DNA of 64,000 nucleotides from JADGRF01 sp035274465 (GCA_035274465.1 DATEOF010000195.1:10199-74198); one strand, 5' to 3'. Numbered from the stretch's first letter, positions 53,301 to 62,977 are shown. Made by a program: numbers and translations. Notes: generated by a model not told the origin, from the sequence alone.

Positions 53301-56300
53301 AAGCTGCTCTCGCACAAGCTGCGCTTCGCACCCGACGTCGCCGCCAAGAAGCCGCTGCTGAAAGAGCTGGCGGAGCTCGAAGAGGGTGAGCTCGCGAATC
53401 CCGACGCGGCCGCCGAGCACTACCGCGCGCTGGCGGAGCTCGAGTCGGACAACTCCGAGGTCTGGGCCGCGCTGGATCGGCTGGCGCTCGCCGCGGGTCG
53501 CCACGACGAGCTCGCGAACGTGCTCGAGTGGCGCCTGTCGCTGGCTGCTGACAAGGCCGCCAAGGTGGAGCTCGGCGCGCGGCTGGGCAGCGTGTTCATG
53601 GAGCGCCTCTCGCAGCCCGAGCGCGCGCGCGCCACGTTCGCCGAGGTGGTCGATCTCGACCCCGCGCATGGCGCCAGCATCACCGCGCTCGAACAGCTCG
53701 CGAGCCAAGAGCCGGCGTCGGCCGCGCAGATCCACACGATCCTGGAGCGCGCCTTCGAGCGCGCCGGGCGCTTCGACAAGCTTGCCAAGCTGCTGTCCGA
53801 GCGCGTGGCCACCACCAAAGACGAGGCCGAGCTGCGCCGCTTACGGCTGCGGCTGGCGGAGATCAGCAGCGGTCAGCTGGGCGACGCGCTGGGCGCCTAC
53901 GCGTCGCTCGAAGCGGCGTTCCTCCAGGAACCCGAGGACGCCTCTCTCTGGGAGCGCCTGGCCGAGGCCGCGGAGCACGCCGGCCAGCAACGCGCGCTGG
54001 CCAGCGCGTACGCGCAGGCGGTCGACCGCGAGTCGCTGCCCATGGCGGATCGCACCGAGCTGTCCGCGCGGATCGCCCGCATCTACGACGAAGAGCTGGG
54101 CGAGCCGCTCGAGGCCGAGCCGTTCCACCGCCGTGTGCTGGCGCAGGATCCGCTGTCGGATCGCGCCTTCACCGCGCTCAAGGACCTCTACACCAACGAG
54201 GAGCGCTGGGAGGACCTGCAGCAGCTGTATCGGCGCAGGCTCGAAGATACGGTCGACGCCGCGATCAAGCTCGACCTGCTGCTGCAGGTCTGCTTCCTGT
54301 TCGAGGAGATCCTCGAGCAGCCGGACAAGGCCGTCGAGGCCTACCGCGCCGTGCTCGAGCTGATCCCCGATCACGGTCCGTCGCGGCGCACGCTCGAGAA
54401 GCTCTACGAGAAGCTCGAGCGCTATCGCGATCTGGCGGCGCTGCTGCGCAGCAACCTCGAGGATCTGTCGGGCTACGATCAGGTCGACACGCTGTATCGC
54501 CTGGCGGAGCTGCACGAGACCAAGCTCGGCGAGCCGGCGCTGGCAGTCGACTACTACGAGCAAGTGCTGCAGGTGCAGCCGCATCACCTGCGCACGCAAG
54601 CCGCGCTCGGCCGCCTGCTGGCGGTCGAGGCCCTGCGCCAGCGCATCGCGAACATCCTCGAGCCTCACTACGAGAGCCAGGGCGCGTATGCGGATCTGGT
54701 GCGCGTGCTCGAGATCCAGCTGGCCGATCGCAGCGACGTCGCCGACAAGGCCGAGCTCCTGTTCCGTATCGGTCAATTGAACGAATCGCGGCTGCGCGAC
54801 GCGGAGGGCGCCTTCTCGGCGTTCGCGCGCGCGGTCGAAGCCCAGCCGAGCTTGCTGGTCGCGCGCGAGGCGCTGGCGCGTGCCGCGGCTCCGCGCGAGG
54901 TGTTCCGCAAGAAGCGCGCGCAGGTGCTGGAGCAGGCGAGCGAGCACGTCAGCGATGCCGAAGCGCGCATCGACATCCTGCAAGAGCTGGCCAAGCTCCT
55001 GATCGACGATCTCGACGACAAGCCTGCCGCCGAACGCTGCTACACGCGCCTGCTCGAGCTCACCCCCGACCGCGACGACCTGCAGCTGGAAGCGGCACGC
55101 CAGCTCGAGCGCATTCACCTGCACACCGGTGACCATGCGGGGTTGGCGCGCGATCTGTCACGGCAGGTCGATCTGGAGTTCGACGCGCGCGTGCGCGAGC
55201 AGCTGCTCCTGCGCCTGGCCGAGCTGTACGATCACAAGCTCGACAAGCCGGCGAAGGCCATCGAGACCCAGCGCAAGCGGCTCGAGCTGGACAACGAGAA
55301 CGCCGACGCGCTGATCGCGCTCGAGCGTCTGTACGCTGCGACCGGCGCCTGGGAAGAGCTGGTCGAGGTATTGCAGCGCCGCCTGCCGACCGAGTCGAAC
55401 GACGAGGAGCGCCGGGCGATCGCGCGGCGCGGCGCGCTGGTGCTCGAGGAGAAGATCGGTGATCTGACGCGTGCCATCGAGGCGCACCGCGAGATCGCGC
55501 AGAGCTTCGGCCCGGATCGCGAGACGCTCAGCTCGCTGGCTCGCCTGTACGAGACCACGGGGCGCCACGGCGATCTACTCGAGACGCTCGAGGCACACGC
55601 CGACTTCGCCGAGAACAACACCGAGCGCGCAACGCTGCGCTTCCGCATCGCCGAGTTGTTGAAGGACAAGCTGGCGGAGCCGGAGCGCGCGATCGGGTCC
55701 TACGAGGCCGCGCTCGAAGACGAGCCGGAGCACGCCGGCAGCCTGGCCGCGCTCGACGCGATCATGCACGACGAGGCCTCGGAATGGCGGATGCACGCGG
55801 CTCGCGCGCTGGCCCCGCGCTACGAGGTGCTGCGGCGCTACGACAAGCTGCTGGCCGTGCTCGAGCTATCGGCGCAGACCGACGATCCCCACGACAAGCT
55901 GCTGGCGCTGCAGAAGGCCGGGCAGGTCGCCGAGGGTGGCCTGCGCGACCTGGACCTGGCGCTGCGCTACGCGGGCCGGGCGCTCGCTGCGGGTGCGTCG
56001 CACGGCGACCTGACCGACTTGCTCGGTGAGTTTGCGCGCCTGGCCGAGATGAGCGGCCGCTACGCGGACTACGTCGTGGGCTTGCAAGCCATCGTGCCCG
56101 AGCTGACGGACGCCCAGTCGCGCATCATCGTCTATCGCGAGATCGCCGGGGCCGCGCAGGACAAGCTGCAAGACGCCACGCTGGCGCGCACCTGGTATCG
56201 CAAGGTGCTCGAGGAAGACGGCGAGGATCTGGGGGCGCTCGATGCGCTGCTGCCTCTCGACGAGGAGGCCAAGGACTACCCCGCGCTGATCGACGTGCTC

Positions 56301-59300
56301 GGGCGCAAGACCGCGCTGAGCGTCGATCTGAAGCAGCGGCTGCAGCTGCTCGAGAAACAGGCCGACGTCTACGAGCGCGGCCTGGACGATCCGGAGCGCG
56401 CGATCGGCGCGCTGGAAGAGGTGCTGGTCGAAGAGCCCCGGCCCTCGGCGTACGCCTCGCTCGAGCGCCTGTACCAGCGCACGCACAAGTTCACCGAGCT
56501 CGCTGCACTCTACGACCAGCAGCTGGAGCGCAACGTCGGTAACCCCGTCGATCTGCGCTACCGGCTGGCCAAGACCTACCGCCAGTCGCTCAACGACACC
56601 GGCACGGCGCTCGCGCACCTGCGCGACGCGCTGACCGACGATCCGGATCACGCGGACTCGATCGGTCTCGCCGAAGCCATCATGAGCGAGCACGGCGAGC
56701 ACCGCACGCAGGCCGCCGAGATCCTCGAGCCGGGCTACCTGGCGCGGATGGATTGGGAGAAGCTGACGGCTGCATTGCGCGCGCGTGCGGACGCCGAGAC
56801 GGACAGCGCGGAGCGCATGCGCTTGTTGGTCCGGCTGGCGCGCATCTACGAGGAGCAGCTCGAGGACTTCGACGAGACGCTCGAGATCTACTCGCGCCTG
56901 TACCGCGAGGACTTCCGCGACGAAGAGGTCTGGGAGACGTTGACCCGCCTGGCCAAGGTGGGAGGCCACTGGAACCGCCTGGCCAAGATCCTGTCCGAGC
57001 CGCTGCTCGAGCAGCCGGTCGAAGACGACCAGATGGCGAAGCTCGCGCGCTACGTGGGCGCGCTGTACGACGAGAAGGTCAACAACCTCGTCAAGGCGGC
57101 CGAGTTCTACGGCAAGGCACTCGCGTTCGCGATCGACGACGCGTACGCGTTTCGCGCGCTCGAGTCGGCGTACCTGCGCAGCGGCAACCATGCGGCGCTG
57201 CTCGAGCTGTACACGGAGCAGGCTAGCGTCGCGGTCGACGACGCCGAGCGCGTGGCGCTGCTGCACAAGCGCGCGCGGCTGTACAAGGGCGAGCTGCGCG
57301 AGCTGCCCTTGGCCATCGCGACCTACCGCGAGATCCTCGAGGTCGCGGCGAACGACCACACGGCGGTGGCGTCGCTCGAGGCGCTGCTTGCCGAGACCAA
57401 GGACTGGAGCGGCCTCGCCGAGCACCTGCGCTGGCGCATCGAGCATGCGAGCGCGGTCAAGGAAGAGCTCGAGCTCAAGCACCGCCTGGGTGAGCTCCTG
57501 TTGAAGGAGCTCTCGGACGAGGAGGGCGCGATCGAGCTCTTCGACCAGATCGTCCAGGCCGAGCCGCGCCACGTGCCCACGCTCTCCGCGCTCGAGCGCA
57601 TCGTGCAGGGCGAGAAACATCGGCTGCGCGTGACCGAGATCCTGGAGCCGGTGTACCGGCAGCTCGACCAGTGGAAGAAGCTGGTGGCGATCCACGAAGC
57701 GCGCTTGCTGCTGTTGACCGATCACGCGGAGATCGCGCGACTGCTGAGCGAGGTCGGCGAGCTGCACGAGCGTCGCGGCCAGGATCTCGGCCGTGCGTTC
57801 CACGCCTACGCGCGCGCCTTCGTCCACGAGCCGGACAATGAAGCCGTGCGCGGCAACATCGATCGGCTGGCCGAGAAGACCGGCGCCTGGGCCGATCACG
57901 TCGGCGCGTACGAAGCCGCGCTGGCGAGCGCGACTGAGCCCGGCGTCAAGCTGATGCTGCTGCAGACGATCGCGCGCGTGCACGACGACAAGCGCGGCGA
58001 TCCGCGCGCGGCCATCCTTGCCTACGAGCGCATGCTGGAGGTCGACGCCAGCGACGTGAGCACGCTCGACGCGCTCGAAGCGCTGCACACCATGGTCGCC
58101 GACTGGCGCGGCCTGGTGAAGGTGCTCGAGCGCAAGGTCGCGCTGGCGTACAACAGCGAGGATCGCGCGAGCCTCTTGCGGCGCATCGGCTCGGTGTACG
58201 AGGAGTTCGTCGGCGACCGGCAAGCAGCCGTGGACGCTTACCAGCGTGCAGCGACCGAGCTGGACACGGACGAGCTGGCGCTCGAGGCGCTCGATCGCCT
58301 GTACGCAGTGACGGGTCAAGCGGTGCAGCTGTTCGAGACGCTCAAGCGGCGCGTGGATCTGGCGACCGATCCGGCGCTGCGCGTCGAGCTCGGGTTGCGC
58401 CTGGGCTTCCTGGCAGACACGCGCCTGCACTACGCCGAGGAAGCCATCGCTGCCTACCGGCGCGTGCTGGACGACGACGACGCGAACTCCACCGCCATCT
58501 CGCACCTGAGCACGCTCTTCCAACGCCTCGGCATGTGGAACGAGTTGCTCGACAACTTGCGGCTGCAGGTGGCGCTGGCCTCCGCGCCGGCCACGCGCGT
58601 GGCGCTGCACTGCCGCGCCGGCGAGATCCTGCTCGACAAGTTGCTCGATCCCGCCGAGGCGATCGAGGCCTTCAAGCGGGCGATCGACGAGGACGCGCAG
58701 TGCGTGCCGGCGATCGACGCGCTGTTGACGCTGACCGTGCGCGAGGAGCACCGGGCCGAGGCCGCAGCCGTGGTCGAGCCGCTCTTGCGCGAGCAGGGCC
58801 GCTTCGACGATCTGGTGAAGCTGATCGGCCGCAAGATCGACAGCATGATGGATCCCGGCGAGAAGCGCGCCGAGTTGATCCGCCTGGCCGAGGTCGAAGA
58901 GCACGGGCGACGCGACAAGTTCGCGGCCTTCGAGGCGCTGTCCAAGGCGCTGGTCGGCGACACGCCCGACGAGTTCGTACAGGAAGAGCTCGAGCGCCTC
59001 GCGCGTGAACTGGCCTCGTGGTCGAAGTTCTTCGCGGTGTTGATCGATCGCGCGGCCAGGTTGCCGGACGCCAACGATGCGTCGGCGATGTTCCGGCGCG
59101 CCGGCCGCGTGGCCGAGGAAGAGATGGGCGACGACGCGCGCGCCATCGAAGCCTTCCGCAGCGCGTCCGTACACGACGACGACGCCGACGAGACCCTCAG
59201 CGCGCTCGATCGTTTGTACGAGAAGACGCAGCAGTGGGAGGCGCTGGTCGACGTGCTCGAGCGGCGCGTGGCCGGTGGGTTGTCCGACGCGGAGCGCGCC

Positions 59301-61655
59301 GAGTTGCTGACTCGCCTCGGCTTCTTGCGCGCGCAGCGCCTGGGCGATCCGCGCGGCGCGTTCGCGGCGTACAAAGAGGTGCTCGACAACGATCCCGGCG
59401 ATGCCAGCGCGCTGGCCGGCATGCAGCTCCTCGGCGAGCGCGACGACCTGGTCTCGGACGTGCTCGAGGTGCTGGAGCGCTGCTACCGCGAGATCAACGC
59501 GGTGGAGAAGGTCGTGCAGCTGTTCGAGCTGCGCAGCCGCCTGGCTTCCACCGACGCCGAGAAGGCGCGCCTGCTGCGCGAGGCGGCGATGCTCTGGGAG
59601 CGCGATCTGAACGAGCCGGGCCGCGCGTTCCTGTGCCTGCGCCAGGCGTTCGAGCTGGACAGCCAGGACCTGTCGCAGCTCGATGAGCTGGAGCGCATCG
59701 CCGGCGTGTGCAGCGCGTTCGGTGAGCTGTGCGCGCTGGCCGAGCGTGTGCTCGCCAACTCGACGCTGGACGCCTCGTCGAAGCGCGAGCTGTCGCTGCG
59801 AGCGGCGGCCTGGAACCGCGACTTCGCGGGCGACGCCCAGGGTGAGCTGCGTTGCTTGCGCATCGCGCTGACGCTCGATCGCGAGGATGAAGACGTGCAC
59901 GCGCGCGTGTGCGAGGTGCTGCGCGAGGAGGGCGATCGCCGCGCCCTGCTGGCGGCGCTGCGCGCCTTCGCCGAGATCGACCGCGACGACTTCCGCGCGC
60001 GCGCCAGCCTGCACGAGGCCGGGGCGATCGCGCTCGAGCTGTCGGATTTCGATGCCGCTTCGGCCTGCTTCGAGCGCGTGCTCGAGCTGGACGCCGAAGA
60101 TGCCGCGGCGTTGTCGGCGCTGGCCGAGCTGCGGACCAACCAGGGTCGCTACGCCGAGGCCACGCAACTCCTTTCGCGCTGGCTGGTGGTCGAATCCGAT
60201 GCGGAGCGCCGGCGCGTCTTGCACCACGGGATCGCCGAGGCCTACGCCGGGCTGCTGCAGGATCCAGAGCAAGCGGCGCAGGCGTACCGCGCGTTGCTCG
60301 AGGAGTTCCCGGATGACGAGCGTGCGGTGAGCGCGCTCGAGGACCTGTACGAGAAGCTGGGGCGCTGGGCCGAGCTCGAGCGCTCGCTGCGGGAGCGCCT
60401 GCCGGATGCATCGCCCGAGCAGCGCACCGATATCCGGCTGCGGCTGGCGCGCGTGTCCGAGGTGAAGTTGGGTCGCCCGGAGCTGGCTCTCGAGCAGCTG
60501 CGCGAGGTGCTGGCGGACACACCCGGACACGAGGCCGCGGCGCGCGAGTTCGAGCGGCTGTTGCGCGCGGCGGGCATGCACGAGGAGCTGGCGAGCTGGC
60601 TCGAGCAACGCGCAGACGATGCGCGCGCGGCGGCGGATCCGGCGCACGCCTCGCAGGTGCTCGCGTCGTTGGCCACGCTCTACGAGAAGCAGCTCGGCGA
60701 CCCGACGCGCGCGATCGAGGCCTTGCTGCGCATCCTGGAGTATGGGCAGGAGCTGCCTGTCGTGCGCGAGTTGGTGCGTCTGTACGACGCGACCAGCCAG
60801 CCGGAGCAGGTCGCCGAGTTCATGGAGCTGCAGATGGGCATCGAGCCCGCGGCGCAAGCCCTCCCCACCGCGCACGCCCTGGCAGAGCTGGCCACGACGC
60901 GGCTGAGTGACCCCGCGCTGGCGCAACGCGCGCTCTTGCACGCGCACAAGCTCGCGCCGCGCGACCCGCAGACATCCCAGAAGTTGCGCGCGCACTTCGA
61001 AGCGAACGCGCAGTGGGAGCCGCTGGCTCAGCTGCTGCAAGAGGAAGTCGCGCTGCGCGAGCAGCCGAGCGAGCAGATCGCGGTGCTGCGCGAGATCTCC
61101 GCGCTCTACGCCAAGCGCATCGGCGACAACCAACGCGCCGGCTCGTACCTCGAGCGCGCGCTCTCGCTCGTACCCGGCGACCGCGAGACCTTGCTCGCGC
61201 TGTGCGATCTGTACATCGCCTCCGGGCGCGAGAGCTCGGCCATCCCGCTGCTCGAGCAGCTGATCGCGTCGTTCGGCGGCAGGCGCGCCAAGGAAGTCGC
61301 GACCTACGAGCATCGCCTGGGCCGGGCCTATGAGGGTGCGGGCAAGCCCGAGGAAGCCTACAAGCACTACGACGCGGCCTTCCGCATCGACCTGACCAGT
61401 GTGCCCGTGCTGCGCGACCTCGGCCGGCTGTGCCTGGAGCGCGGGGACCTCGACCGCGCGCAGAAGACCTACCGGGCCCTGTTGCTGCAGAAGCTCGGCG
61501 ACGACGCCGGAATCCACAAGGCCGACGTCTACTACTACCTGGGCGAGATCTCGGCCAAGCAGGGCGACAAGCCCAAGGCCAAGGCCATGCTCGAGCGCGC
61601 GATCTCGGAAGGCGGCCAGCACGCCAAGGCCAGCGCGCTGCTCGGCACGCTCTGA
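50346..61655 (+). CDS. Giant TPR-repeat protein (3,769 residues)
   Basis: Single uninterrupted frame of 11.3 kb. The whole protein is a series of helical repeat modules of roughly 100 residues. Each has a WxxLxxVLxxR block, then RxxLLxRLAxLYExxLxDxxxAIxxYRxVLExDPxxxxALxAL, which is a pair or triplet of TPRs; about 35 modules are visible. No signal peptide, catalytic motif or transmembrane helix is present, so it is probably a cytosolic or envelope-associated scaffold. The ATG at 50346 opens MVAPGPMPIAPPKELLRLGNYLATLEHDP. Such giant TPR proteins are a known myxobacterial feature, but their role is unclear. It ends 17 bases before the aminotransferase gene. Confidence 0.85.
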   Translation: MVAPGPMPIAPPKELLRLGNYLATLEHDPDDVEALAGLKRLAQERDAERLGSEPVRTLESARQAHELRGEYATVARLIEIEVELVENDKGFAASLWKELGRLRSEFLLDGAGATAAYTRALELKPDDNEVQEALKRLEQAESSWKKFAKRFVEEAESAADLSLKTSLLLRAAGLAWEHRRKAKAKDADRLFHEVLEIDKGNLRAIMLYEHTLREREEWKDLAQHLLDSAEAVHDKQDSHHLYLRAARVLSRKLHDKSRAVACYERVLDHEPGNSEALLFLTDRFTESERWDDLVQLYESALRVPHKLDVEQGILVQLGMVHYRMRNKPADAEPYFARLRKLDPTHPAMLDFYRQHLPAAGELERLLKILSDAQRIVSDPTRRLALAVETAQLAQKTGGMGERAIDAWKNVQRLDPQHREAARVLKELYAKSEKWNALCEVLKAQIDATPDESQEQKIELLRELSLVYRDKLRLDGMLINVYNTILRLSPHDRATLSALADKYRELGRWNDLINVLVADADASSDSAHRIETYLKVAKLWVEHFSNYNQASAPLEKVLELDPKNRAALSMLREIYEKKRAWKQLFEVLKKERDIATDPEQRAGLTMQLASLAAERLHRYDDAVALWREVAESTSAGSIPAPEELSTAPYAATSASSSAGYAALEAIEKLAEREKDWKTLAGVLDQQVARQKHKDDKIRVLLKLGGVFADRLADPAGASEVYRRVLELDPKQGRALRSLRDSLVAAGDWAALETLYERAADFEGLVDVLSGEADRVSAKELKIALSLRVARLLEQKINEPLRAQRSYERVLSVSPEHLQAAEALAPIYEHEEKWSRLYAMLEIVLRQLPAGDQALPKRLEVVQRLRVLAQDKLRDSALSLSHALHAYRLAPGDQEVREALERSAELAQAFDKVVEAYSARATAADVPPEEALELRRRIALIASVRLGKPDLAAEQWELVLVAVPDEQAALAALDRIYRGGERHADVRKLLSHKLRFAPDVAAKKPLLKELAELEEGELANPDAAAEHYRALAELESDNSEVWAALDRLALAAGRHDELANVLEWRLSLAADKAAKVELGARLGSVFMERLSQPERARATFAEVVDLDPAHGASITALEQLASQEPASAAQIHTILERAFERAGRFDKLAKLLSERVATTKDEAELRRLRLRLAEISSGQLGDALGAYASLEAAFLQEPEDASLWERLAEAAEHAGQQRALASAYAQAVDRESLPMADRTELSARIARIYDEELGEPLEAEPFHRRVLAQDPLSDRAFTALKDLYTNEERWEDLQQLYRRRLEDTVDAAIKLDLLLQVCFLFEEILEQPDKAVEAYRAVLELIPDHGPSRRTLEKLYEKLERYRDLAALLRSNLEDLSGYDQVDTLYRLAELHETKLGEPALAVDYYEQVLQVQPHHLRTQAALGRLLAVEALRQRIANILEPHYESQGAYADLVRVLEIQLADRSDVADKAELLFRIGQLNESRLRDAEGAFSAFARAVEAQPSLLVAREALARAAAPREVFRKKRAQVLEQASEHVSDAEARIDILQELAKLLIDDLDDKPAAERCYTRLLELTPDRDDLQLEAARQLERIHLHTGDHAGLARDLSRQVDLEFDARVREQLLLRLAELYDHKLDKPAKAIETQRKRLELDNENADALIALERLYAATGAWEELVEVLQRRLPTESNDEERRAIARRGALVLEEKIGDLTRAIEAHREIAQSFGPDRETLSSLARLYETTGRHGDLLETLEAHADFAENNTERATLRFRIAELLKDKLAEPERAIGSYEAALEDEPEHAGSLAALDAIMHDEASEWRMHAARALAPRYEVLRRYDKLLAVLELSAQTDDPHDKLLALQKAGQVAEGGLRDLDLALRYAGRALAAGASHGDLTDLLGEFARLAEMSGRYADYVVGLQAIVPELTDAQSRIIVYREIAGAAQDKLQDATLARTWYRKVLEEDGEDLGALDALLPLDEEAKDYPALIDVLGRKTALSVDLKQRLQLLEKQADVYERGLDDPERAIGALEEVLVEEPRPSAYASLERLYQRTHKFTELAALYDQQLERNVGNPVDLRYRLAKTYRQSLNDTGTALAHLRDALTDDPDHADSIGLAEAIMSEHGEHRTQAAEILEPGYLARMDWEKLTAALRARADAETDSAERMRLLVRLARIYEEQLEDFDETLEIYSRLYREDFRDEEVWETLTRLAKVGGHWNRLAKILSEPLLEQPVEDDQMAKLARYVGALYDEKVNNLVKAAEFYGKALAFAIDDAYAFRALESAYLRSGNHAALLELYTEQASVAVDDAERVALLHKRARLYKGELRELPLAIATYREILEVAANDHTAVASLEALLAETKDWSGLAEHLRWRIEHASAVKEELELKHRLGELLLKELSDEEGAIELFDQIVQAEPRHVPTLSALERIVQGEKHRLRVTEILEPVYRQLDQWKKLVAIHEARLLLLTDHAEIARLLSEVGELHERRGQDLGRAFHAYARAFVHEPDNEAVRGNIDRLAEKTGAWADHVGAYEAALASATEPGVKLMLLQTIARVHDDKRGDPRAAILAYERMLEVDASDVSTLDALEALHTMVADWRGLVKVLERKVALAYNSEDRASLLRRIGSVYEEFVGDRQAAVDAYQRAATELDTDELALEALDRLYAVTGQAVQLFETLKRRVDLATDPALRVELGLRLGFLADTRLHYAEEAIAAYRRVLDDDDANSTAISHLSTLFQRLGMWNELLDNLRLQVALASAPATRVALHCRAGEILLDKLLDPAEAIEAFKRAIDEDAQCVPAIDALLTLTVREEHRAEAAAVVEPLLREQGRFDDLVKLIGRKIDSMMDPGEKRAELIRLAEVEEHGRRDKFAAFEALSKALVGDTPDEFVQEELERLARELASWSKFFAVLIDRAARLPDANDASAMFRRAGRVAEEEMGDDARAIEAFRSASVHDDDADETLSALDRLYEKTQQWEALVDVLERRVAGGLSDAERAELLTRLGFLRAQRLGDPRGAFAAYKEVLDNDPGDASALAGMQLLGERDDLVSDVLEVLERCYREINAVEKVVQLFELRSRLASTDAEKARLLREAAMLWERDLNEPGRAFLCLRQAFELDSQDLSQLDELERIAGVCSAFGELCALAERVLANSTLDASSKRELSLRAAAWNRDFAGDAQGELRCLRIALTLDREDEDVHARVCEVLREEGDRRALLAALRAFAEIDRDDFRARASLHEAGAIALELSDFDAASACFERVLELDAEDAAALSALAELRTNQGRYAEATQLLSRWLVVESDAERRRVLHHGIAEAYAGLLQDPEQAAQAYRALLEEFPDDERAVSALEDLYEKLGRWAELERSLRERLPDASPEQRTDIRLRLARVSEVKLGRPELALEQLREVLADTPGHEAAAREFERLLRAAGMHEELASWLEQRADDARAAADPAHASQVLASLATLYEKQLGDPTRAIEALLRILEYGQELPVVRELVRLYDATSQPEQVAEFMELQMGIEPAAQALPTAHALAELATTRLSDPALAQRALLHAHKLAPRDPQTSQKLRAHFEANAQWEPLAQLLQEEVALREQPSEQIAVLREISALYAKRIGDNQRAGSYLERALSLVPGDRETLLALCDLYIASGRESSAIPLLEQLIASFGGRRAKEVATYEHRLGRAYEGAGKPEEAYKHYDAAFRIDLTSVPVLRDLGRLCLERGDLDRAQKTYRALLLQKLGDDAGIHKADVYYYLGEISAKQGDKPKAKAMLERAISEGGQHAKASALLGTL

Positions 61656-61672
61656 CCAGCTAGACTGGTCCC

Positions 61673-62560
61673 GTGCCAAACACTCCCGACGGCTGGGTCT
61701 CGATCGACGGCGTGCTCTCTCCTGCGAGTGAAGCGCGCGTGTCGGTGTTCGATCGCGGTTTCTTGTACGGCGACAGTGCCTTCGAGGTCATGCGCACGTA
61801 CGGGCGACGCCCGTTTCGCGAGCTCGACCACCTCGAGCGCCTGCGCGGGTCGTGCCAGCGCCTGCTGCTGCCGGTCGCCTCGGGGCCGGCGGACTGGTCG
61901 CGCGAGGTGCGGCGTACGATCGAAGCTTCGCGGCTGCCCGAGTGCAACGTGCGGGTGATGATCACGCGCGGCGTCGGCCCGATGGGCCTGGATCTGAGCG
62001 AGGCCAGGCAACCGAGCGTGATCTGCTTCGCGCTGCCGCTGCAGACGTACCCCGACAGCTACTACGAGAGCGGCGTGGCCGTGGGCCTGTCGCTCGCCGC
62101 GCGCGCGACCGACGGCACGCGCGCAGTCGGGGCGAAGACCAGCAACTACCTCGGCTCGGTGCTGGCCCTGCACGAGGTCAAGGCGCGCGGCTGCCACGAA
62201 GCGATCATCGTCGGCCCGCTCGGCGAAATCGTCGAGGGCGCCACGAGCAACGTGTTCCTGGTGCACGGTGGAGAGCTGCAGACGCCGCCCATCGAGGCCG
62301 GAATCCTGGCCGGCATCACGCGCAAGACCGTGCTCGAGCTGGCGCACGAGCTACAACTGCGCGTGCACGAGACCCAGATGCACCCGGGCGATCTCTACCG
62401 GGCGGACGAAGTGTTCATCACCAGCACAGTGCGCGAGATCATCCCGGTCGTACGCGTCGACGACGTCACGATCGCCGGCGGCATCCCGGGGCCGTATGCG
62501 AAGCGCCTGCTCGCGGCGTATCGCGCCAAGGCTGCCGGTCAGGTCACGGGTGGAAGCTGA
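61673..62560 (+). CDS. PLP-dependent class IV aminotransferase
   Basis: 295-residue fold-type IV PLP enzyme of the branched-chain/D-amino-acid aminotransferase and aminodeoxychorismate-lyase family. SVFDRGFLYGDSAFEVMRTY at the N-terminus, catalytic Lys155 in GAKTSNYLGS, EIVEGATSNVFLV, and GITRKTVLELA are clear. Which of the three activities it has cannot be decided from the sequence. It has a GTG start. It ends 17 bp inside the overlapping small membrane ORF on the other strand. Confidence 0.9.
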   Translation: MPNTPDGWVSIDGVLSPASEARVSVFDRGFLYGDSAFEVMRTYGRRPFRELDHLERLRGSCQRLLLPVASGPADWSREVRRTIEASRLPECNVRVMITRGVGPMGLDLSEARQPSVICFALPLQTYPDSYYESGVAVGLSLAARATDGTRAVGAKTSNYLGSVLALHEVKARGCHEAIIVGPLGEIVEGATSNVFLVHGGELQTPPIEAGILAGITRKTVLELAHELQLRVHETQMHPGDLYRADEVFITSTVREIIPVVRVDDVTIAGGIPGPYAKRLLAAYRAKAAGQVTGGS

Positions 62561-62720
62561 CGTTGGCCGCGTTCATCGTGCAGCCGGCGCCCCACAGAAA
62601 CGTGTTCAGGACCGCGTAGCCGAACACGAACATGACTCGGGAACTGGCCATGCGCGCCTCGACATACTTGCCCCCGAGCACGATCAGATAGCCGAGTCCG
62701 ACGGGTGGCACCAGCAGCAT
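62544..62720 (-). CDS. Small membrane protein (58 aa), second part of an overlapping or split gene
   Basis: 58 residues starting MLLVPPVGLGYLIVLGGKYV and containing two likely membrane helices (the second around FVFGYAVLNTFLWGAG). Its ATG overlaps the TGA of the 46-residue ORF at 62720-62860 (TGATG). Read through in this frame, the sequence continues upstream as VQRDPQWLML, which looks protein-like. Either the two are a coupled pair of tiny membrane proteins, or one ~100-residue gene broken by a single-base frameshift (natural or sequencing error). Its end overlaps the aminotransferase gene by 17 bp. Confidence 0.5.
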   Translation of the reverse strand: MLLVPPVGLGYLIVLGGKYVEARMASSRVMFVFGYAVLNTFLWGAGCTMNAANVSFHP

Positions 62721-62860
62721 CAGCCACTGAGGATCGCGCTGAACGCTTCCGAATCCACGACCAGCGAGAGCACCCCGAGCGCGTCACAGACGAGGCCCGG
62801 AGCGATCGCGAGCAGTATCCAGCGCGAGAGCGAGGCTTCGGACTTCGGGTACTGGTACAT
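62720..62860 (-). CDS. Small membrane protein (46 aa), first part of an overlapping or split gene
   Basis: 46 residues, MYQYPKSEASLSRWILLAIA..., with one hydrophobic helix. The ATG at 62860 follows a GGGGGG tract that could serve as ribosome binding site; a longer frame to 62956 has less support. The stop overlaps the following 58-residue ORF as TGATG. Confidence 0.5.
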   Translation of the reverse strand: MYQYPKSEASLSRWILLAIAPGLVCDALGVLSLVVDSEAFSAILSG

Positions 62861-62977
62861 GACGCCCCCCGCAAGGCGTAGCACGGGACGGCCGACTTTA
62901 GGTTTCTTCACAATCGGCGGGCGGTTCGCTTCACACGCGCCCCCCACAGTCTCCATCTACCGAACAGGAGATCCGAC

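Noticed and set aside
50625..53735. Open frame of 1,036 residues on the minus strand
   Set aside because: Antisense shadow of the TPR gene, no recognisable domain.
55866..61679. Open frame of 1,937 residues on the minus strand
   Set aside because: It is exactly antisense to the giant TPR gene and arises from its strong GC codon bias; composition is Arg/Gln/His/Leu-rich without motifs.
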